Source: DATNNN01 sp035601815 (lineage in GTDB: Bacteria; Pseudomonadota; Alphaproteobacteria; Rhizobiales; Xanthobacteraceae). Taken from it: a DNA stretch of 12,023 nucleotides. The notes below the pieces were generated by a model that had not been told where the DNA came from, did not search any database, and saw only the letters and a program-made list of their open reading frames with translations. Location: positions 1 to 12,023 of the forward strand of contig DATNNN010000167.1 in the NCBI GenBank assembly GCA_035601815.1, read 5' to 3'. The translations under genes and the position numbers were made by a program. Of the stretch, positions 10,301 through 12,023 are shown piece after piece; the stretch's first letter is position 1; each line of letters opens with the position of its first letter.

Positions 10301-10468
10301 GGGGTCCGCGCCGGGCCGGCTCGCCGACACACGGATCGTGGGGAAGTCCACACTCGGCAGGCTCGCCACCGGCAAGAAGTGATAGGCGATGGCGCCCACG
10401 AGAAAGAGCCCGATCGCGAGCAGCGCGGTGCCGATCGGCCGGCGGATGAAGGGGTAGGAGAAGTTCAT
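7355..10468 (-). CDS. mdtC: RND efflux permease, MdtC type (complete)
   Basis: This inner-membrane proton-driven exporter, 1037 residues, would form the pump of a tripartite efflux complex with a periplasmic adaptor and an outer-membrane channel. It resembles E. coli MdtC from end to end: the first membrane helix with PVASLPSVDFPTIRVSAS (33-50), TSTSSLGTTSIAVQFDLG (81-98) and DVQAALNAALSDLPGDLPS in the porter domain, TM4 GFVVDDAIVMIENM with proton-relay Asp401-Asp402, NNAFSQRQISTIYTQRNQYR in the second porter half, and GIVKKNGIMLVDFALEGER with the relay lysine near 924-925. The length matches the family. The start ATG at 10468 is 4 bases after the stop of the upstream permease gene and has no clear ribosome binding site, so translational coupling is likely. 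E. coli MdtB and MdtC work as a heterotrimer, which is probable here too. The exported compound cannot be read from the sequence. Confidence 0.95.
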   Translation of the reverse strand: MNFSYPFIRRPIGTALLAIGLFLVGAIAYHFLPVASLPSVDFPTIRVSASRPGADPTVMAATVAAPLERRLGEIAGVTEITSTSSLGTTSIAVQFDLGRGIDRAARDVQAALNAALSDLPGDLPSLPNFRKVNPAASPVLIIALTSRTLSPGAIYDAADTVIAQRISQVDGVADVTVSGAEQPSIRVRVNPGAISAAGISLEDVRLAIANANSLIPLGALEGPRQSQVLETNRQLRTPAQYSAIVVKTTGDDVVRLGDVASIQEATRNSRSAAWFNGQPAVLLIITKQGDANVIETVDRIKALLPELQRWIPAGIDISILSDRTATIRASVADMQLILGVTIILVMLVVFAFLRRGTATLAAGVTVPLSLAGTCAAMWLVGFSIDNLSLMALAVSVGFVVDDAIVMIENMFRNLEKGHTPMRAAIEGARQIGFTVIAISVSLIAAFIPLLFMGGIIGRLFREFSVTLAFAIAISTLVSLSVTPMICAHFVRAAPSKTATWLDRMMEGLLGRVIAAYGRTLSVVLHYRALTLIVMAGTIALTVALYVKIPKGYFPQDDTGLIFGSTQASPDISFKAMVDLQQQVTAIVLADPAVDGVGSSVGGSVFAGSVNRGRLFISLKPLAEREGLITARVVDRLRRKLEQVAGIRLFMVPAQDLRVGARAGSSQYQFTLWSPDIDELQRWLPQVLDRVRQVPDLVDVSTDREQSGLQLNVSIDRQAAASLGVRVQDIDAALNNAFSQRQISTIYTQRNQYRVILEVDPRLQRDPGDLTRIFVPGRGGTQVPLSAVARFERGLAPLVVNHQGQFPSVTITFGLRPDMPLETAKASIERAVAGLHMPDVIHAEFAGDVRAFAQTASAQPLLILAALLAVYIVLGVLYESLAHPLTIISTLPAAGLGALLALQLSGSELTVIAFIGIILLIGIVKKNGIMLVDFALEGERQRGLTPEKAIFEASLARFRPILMTTMAALLGAVPFVLATGPGSELRRPLGITIIGGLIVSQVLTLYTTPVIYLLLDKLHRRWSERRVTGKTAAPLRAR
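7367..7402. terminator. Terminator-like hairpin at the convergent junction, no T-run
   Basis: GAGCGGCGCG (7367-7376) and CGCGCCGCTC (7393-7402) are a perfect 10-bp inverted repeat around a 16-base loop, within which CGG/CCG can add three more pairs. It lies 18 bases after the binding-protein stop on the plus strand and inside the last codons of the mdtC-like gene on the minus strand. Neither side carries a run of T, so it is not a standard intrinsic terminator. It could protect or define the 3' end of the liv mRNA. It also encodes the pump C-terminus, so chance in G+C-rich coding sequence remains possible. Confidence 0.35.
7443..7467. repeat. 25-bp direct repeat shared by the two RND genes (partner at 10597-10621)
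   Basis: Twenty-five bases beginning ACCGGCGTGGTGTAGAGCGT are identical at 7443-7467 and 10597-10621, about 3.15 kb apart. Both copies encode the last membrane helix of their pump (LTLYTTPVIYL). The match reflects the common origin of the tandem genes, kept by protein constraint or gene conversion; it is not a mobile element. Confidence 0.7.
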
Positions 10469-10472
10469 GGCG

Positions 10473-12023
10473 CTACTCGGCGGCGCGGCGCGGAATTTCG
10501 CGCGTCGGTGGCCTTGGCTTGGGCAGAGCGAGGACCGGTGGATGTTCGAAGAATCCCCCGATCTTCACCCGCAGCCGCTCCATGGCGAGATAGATGACCG
10601 GCGTGGTGTAGAGCGTCAGCAATTGGCTGAGCAGCAGCCCGCCGATGATGGTGATGCCGAGCGGGAAGCGCAGCTCCGAGCCGGTGCCGCCTTCGAGCGC
10701 GAGCGGCAGTGCGCCGAATAGCGCCGCGAGCGTGGTCATCATGATCGGCCGGAAGCGCAGCATCGCCGCCTTCACGATGGACGCGCGTGGGCTGAGCCCT
10801 TCCGTTCGCTCCGCCTCAAGCGCGAAGTCGATCATCATGATCGCGTTCTTCTTGACGATACCCATGAGCAGCACGATGCCGATGAGCGCGATCACCGACA
10901 GGTCCTGGCCGAACAGCATGAGCGCGAGCAGCGCCCCCACGCCGGCCGACGGCAGCGTCGATAGGATGGTCAGCGGATGAATGGCGCTCTCGTACAAGAC
11001 GCCGAGCACGATGTAGATCGTGATGGCGGCGGCGAGGATCAGCCACGGCTCGCCCGCGAGCGACCTTCTGAACTCGGCGGCGTCGCCCGAATAGCTGCCG
11101 ATCACCGACCCCGGCATGTTGATGTCGCGCTGCGCCGCGGAGATGGCCGCCACCGCGTCGGATAGCGCCGCGCCCGGCGCGAGGTTGAAGCTGATGGTGG
11201 CCGCCGGGAACTGTTCCTGGTGGCTGATGGTGAGGGGGGCGGTGGTGCGCGCGAGCCGCACGAAGGAACTGAGCGGAACCTGCGTGACGGAGGAGTTCGA
11301 AGCACCCTGGACGGCGGCGGCGCCGGCGGTGGCCTGCAGCCCCGACGTGCTCGATGTGCTGGAGAAGAGCTGCGAGCCCGCCGCTGACGGCACATAGAGC
11401 TTGGCGAGCGCGCTGGGGCCCGTCTGGTATTGCGGCATCGCCTCGAGGATCACGCGATACTGGTTGGCCTGGCCGTAGATCGTCGAGATCTGCCGCTGGC
11501 CGAAGGCGTCGTTCAGTGTATCGTTGACGAGCTGCATGGAGACGCCGAGCCGGCCGGCGATCTCGCGGTCCACGTCGATCTGCAGGCTGAGCCCGCCCTC
11601 CTGCGCTTCCGAGGCGACCTCGCGCAACACCGGCTCGCCGCGCAGGCGCCGGGCGAGGCGGTCGGACCAGTCCTTCACCTCCGCCGCGTCCGTGCCGGTG
11701 AGGGTGTACTGGTACTGGGCGCGGCTCGAGCGCGTGCTGATCTGGATGTCCTGCACGGGCTGGAAATAGACGAGCATGCCGGGCACCGGCGCGACAATGC
11801 GCTTCAGGCGGTCGATGATCTCGCCGACGACCGCCTTGCGCTCGTTGCGCGGCTTCAGCGTGATGGCGAGCCGCGCGGCGTTCGGGCTCGGATTGATCGG
11901 GCTCACGCCGACGATCGACACCACACCGGTCACGTCCGGGTCAGCGCGCACGGCGTCGGCGATCCGCGCCTGCAGCCGCTGCATCTCCTCGAAGGAAACG
12001 TCCGGCCCGGCCTCGGTCACCGC
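10473..12023 (-). CDS. mdtB: RND efflux permease, MdtB type, partial (N-terminal half off the right edge)
   Basis: This is the C-terminal 516 residues of a second RND permease immediately upstream of, and in the same direction as, the mdtC-like gene. It matches the second half of E. coli MdtB: a porter subdomain with NDAFGQRQISTIYGQANQYR, membrane helix IYIVLGVLYESAIHPLTIL, TLPSAGVGALLALM, the proton-relay segment GIVKKNAIMMIDFALEAER, LRFRPIMMTTLAALFGALPL and TLYTTPVIYLAMERL. The frame is open to the edge; the GTG at 12020 encodes an internal valine and is not the start. A Ser/Thr/Ala-rich stretch of about 30 residues (DNA about 11288-11385) is inserted between LAKLYVPSAAG and QVPLSSFVRLAR, where E. 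coli MdtB has only a short loop. The full protein should be about 1,060 residues. A periplasmic adaptor gene (mdtA type) is expected further right. Confidence 0.94.
   Translation of the reverse strand, partial: AVTEAGPDVSFEEMQRLQARIADAVRADPDVTGVVSIVGVSPINPSPNAARLAITLKPRNERKAVVGEIIDRLKRIVAPVPGMLVYFQPVQDIQISTRSSRAQYQYTLTGTDAAEVKDWSDRLARRLRGEPVLREVASEAQEGGLSLQIDVDREIAGRLGVSMQLVNDTLNDAFGQRQISTIYGQANQYRVILEAMPQYQTGPSALAKLYVPSAAGSQLFSSTSSTSGLQATAGAAAVQGASNSSVTQVPLSSFVRLARTTAPLTISHQEQFPAATISFNLAPGAALSDAVAAISAAQRDINMPGSVIGSYSGDAAEFRRSLAGEPWLILAAAITIYIVLGVLYESAIHPLTILSTLPSAGVGALLALMLFGQDLSVIALIGIVLLMGIVKKNAIMMIDFALEAERTEGLSPRASIVKAAMLRFRPIMMTTLAALFGALPLALEGGTGSELRFPLGITIIGGLLLSQLLTLYTTPVIYLAMERLRVKIGGFFEHPPVLALPKPRPPTREIPRRAAE

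Noticed and set aside
9215..10597. A 460-codon plus-strand open frame opposite mdtC
   Set aside because: Arg/Asp/Gly-rich composition with no motif, fully opposite a well-supported RND gene.
12018..12020. GTG at the right edge as the start of an RND protein
   Set aside because: The frame continues to the edge and the residues align with the middle of MdtB, so the codon is an internal valine.

Overview
The window is G+C-rich chromosomal DNA, roughly two thirds G+C by eye. The protein set suggests an alphaproteobacterium of the Hyphomicrobiales, of the Bradyrhizobium / Rhodopseudomonas / Xanthobacteraceae kind. That placement rests on general resemblance of the LivK-like, IclR and FadB-like proteins and was not tested by a search. 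I see no tRNA, rRNA, CRISPR array, insertion sequence or phage gene.

Layout. (1) Bases 1-1508, minus strand: the first ~500 residues of a bifunctional enoyl-CoA hydratase / 3-hydroxyacyl-CoA dehydrogenase, cut by the left edge. (2) 1509-1697: a divergent control region with a 19-bp inverted repeat resembling an IclR-type operator. (3) 1698-2525, plus: an IclR-family regulator. (4) 2563-2646: a 27-codon reading frame with a strong ribosome binding site, ending 6 bases before livG and in the same frame as it. (5) 2653-7348, plus: a complete, tightly packed five-gene ABC importer of the branched-chain amino acid / carboxylate type in the order livG-livF-livH-livM-substrate-binding protein. (6) 7355-12023, minus: two tandem RND efflux permeases of the MdtB/MdtC type. 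The MdtC-like one is complete and the MdtB-like one lacks its N-terminal half at the right edge. The importer and the efflux operon converge, with 6 bases between stop codons.

How the parts may work together. A beta-oxidation-type enzyme diverges from an IclR regulator, and a Liv-type importer follows the regulator. This looks like a local catabolic unit: uptake of an organic acid or amino acid, control by an IclR protein that senses it or its CoA product, and CoA-thioester oxidation. The substrate cannot be read from the sequence; fatty, aromatic or dicarboxylic acids are all possible. The RND pair is probably a separate transcription unit for export of drugs, bile-salt-like compounds or other toxic compounds.

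I did not find a clearly new system. All large genes belong to known families. The parts most worth a second look are small: the leader frame and palindrome in front of livG, the palindromic operator at 1603-1621, the stop-codon palindrome and hairpin at the convergent junction, and a low-complexity insertion in the MdtB-like pump.
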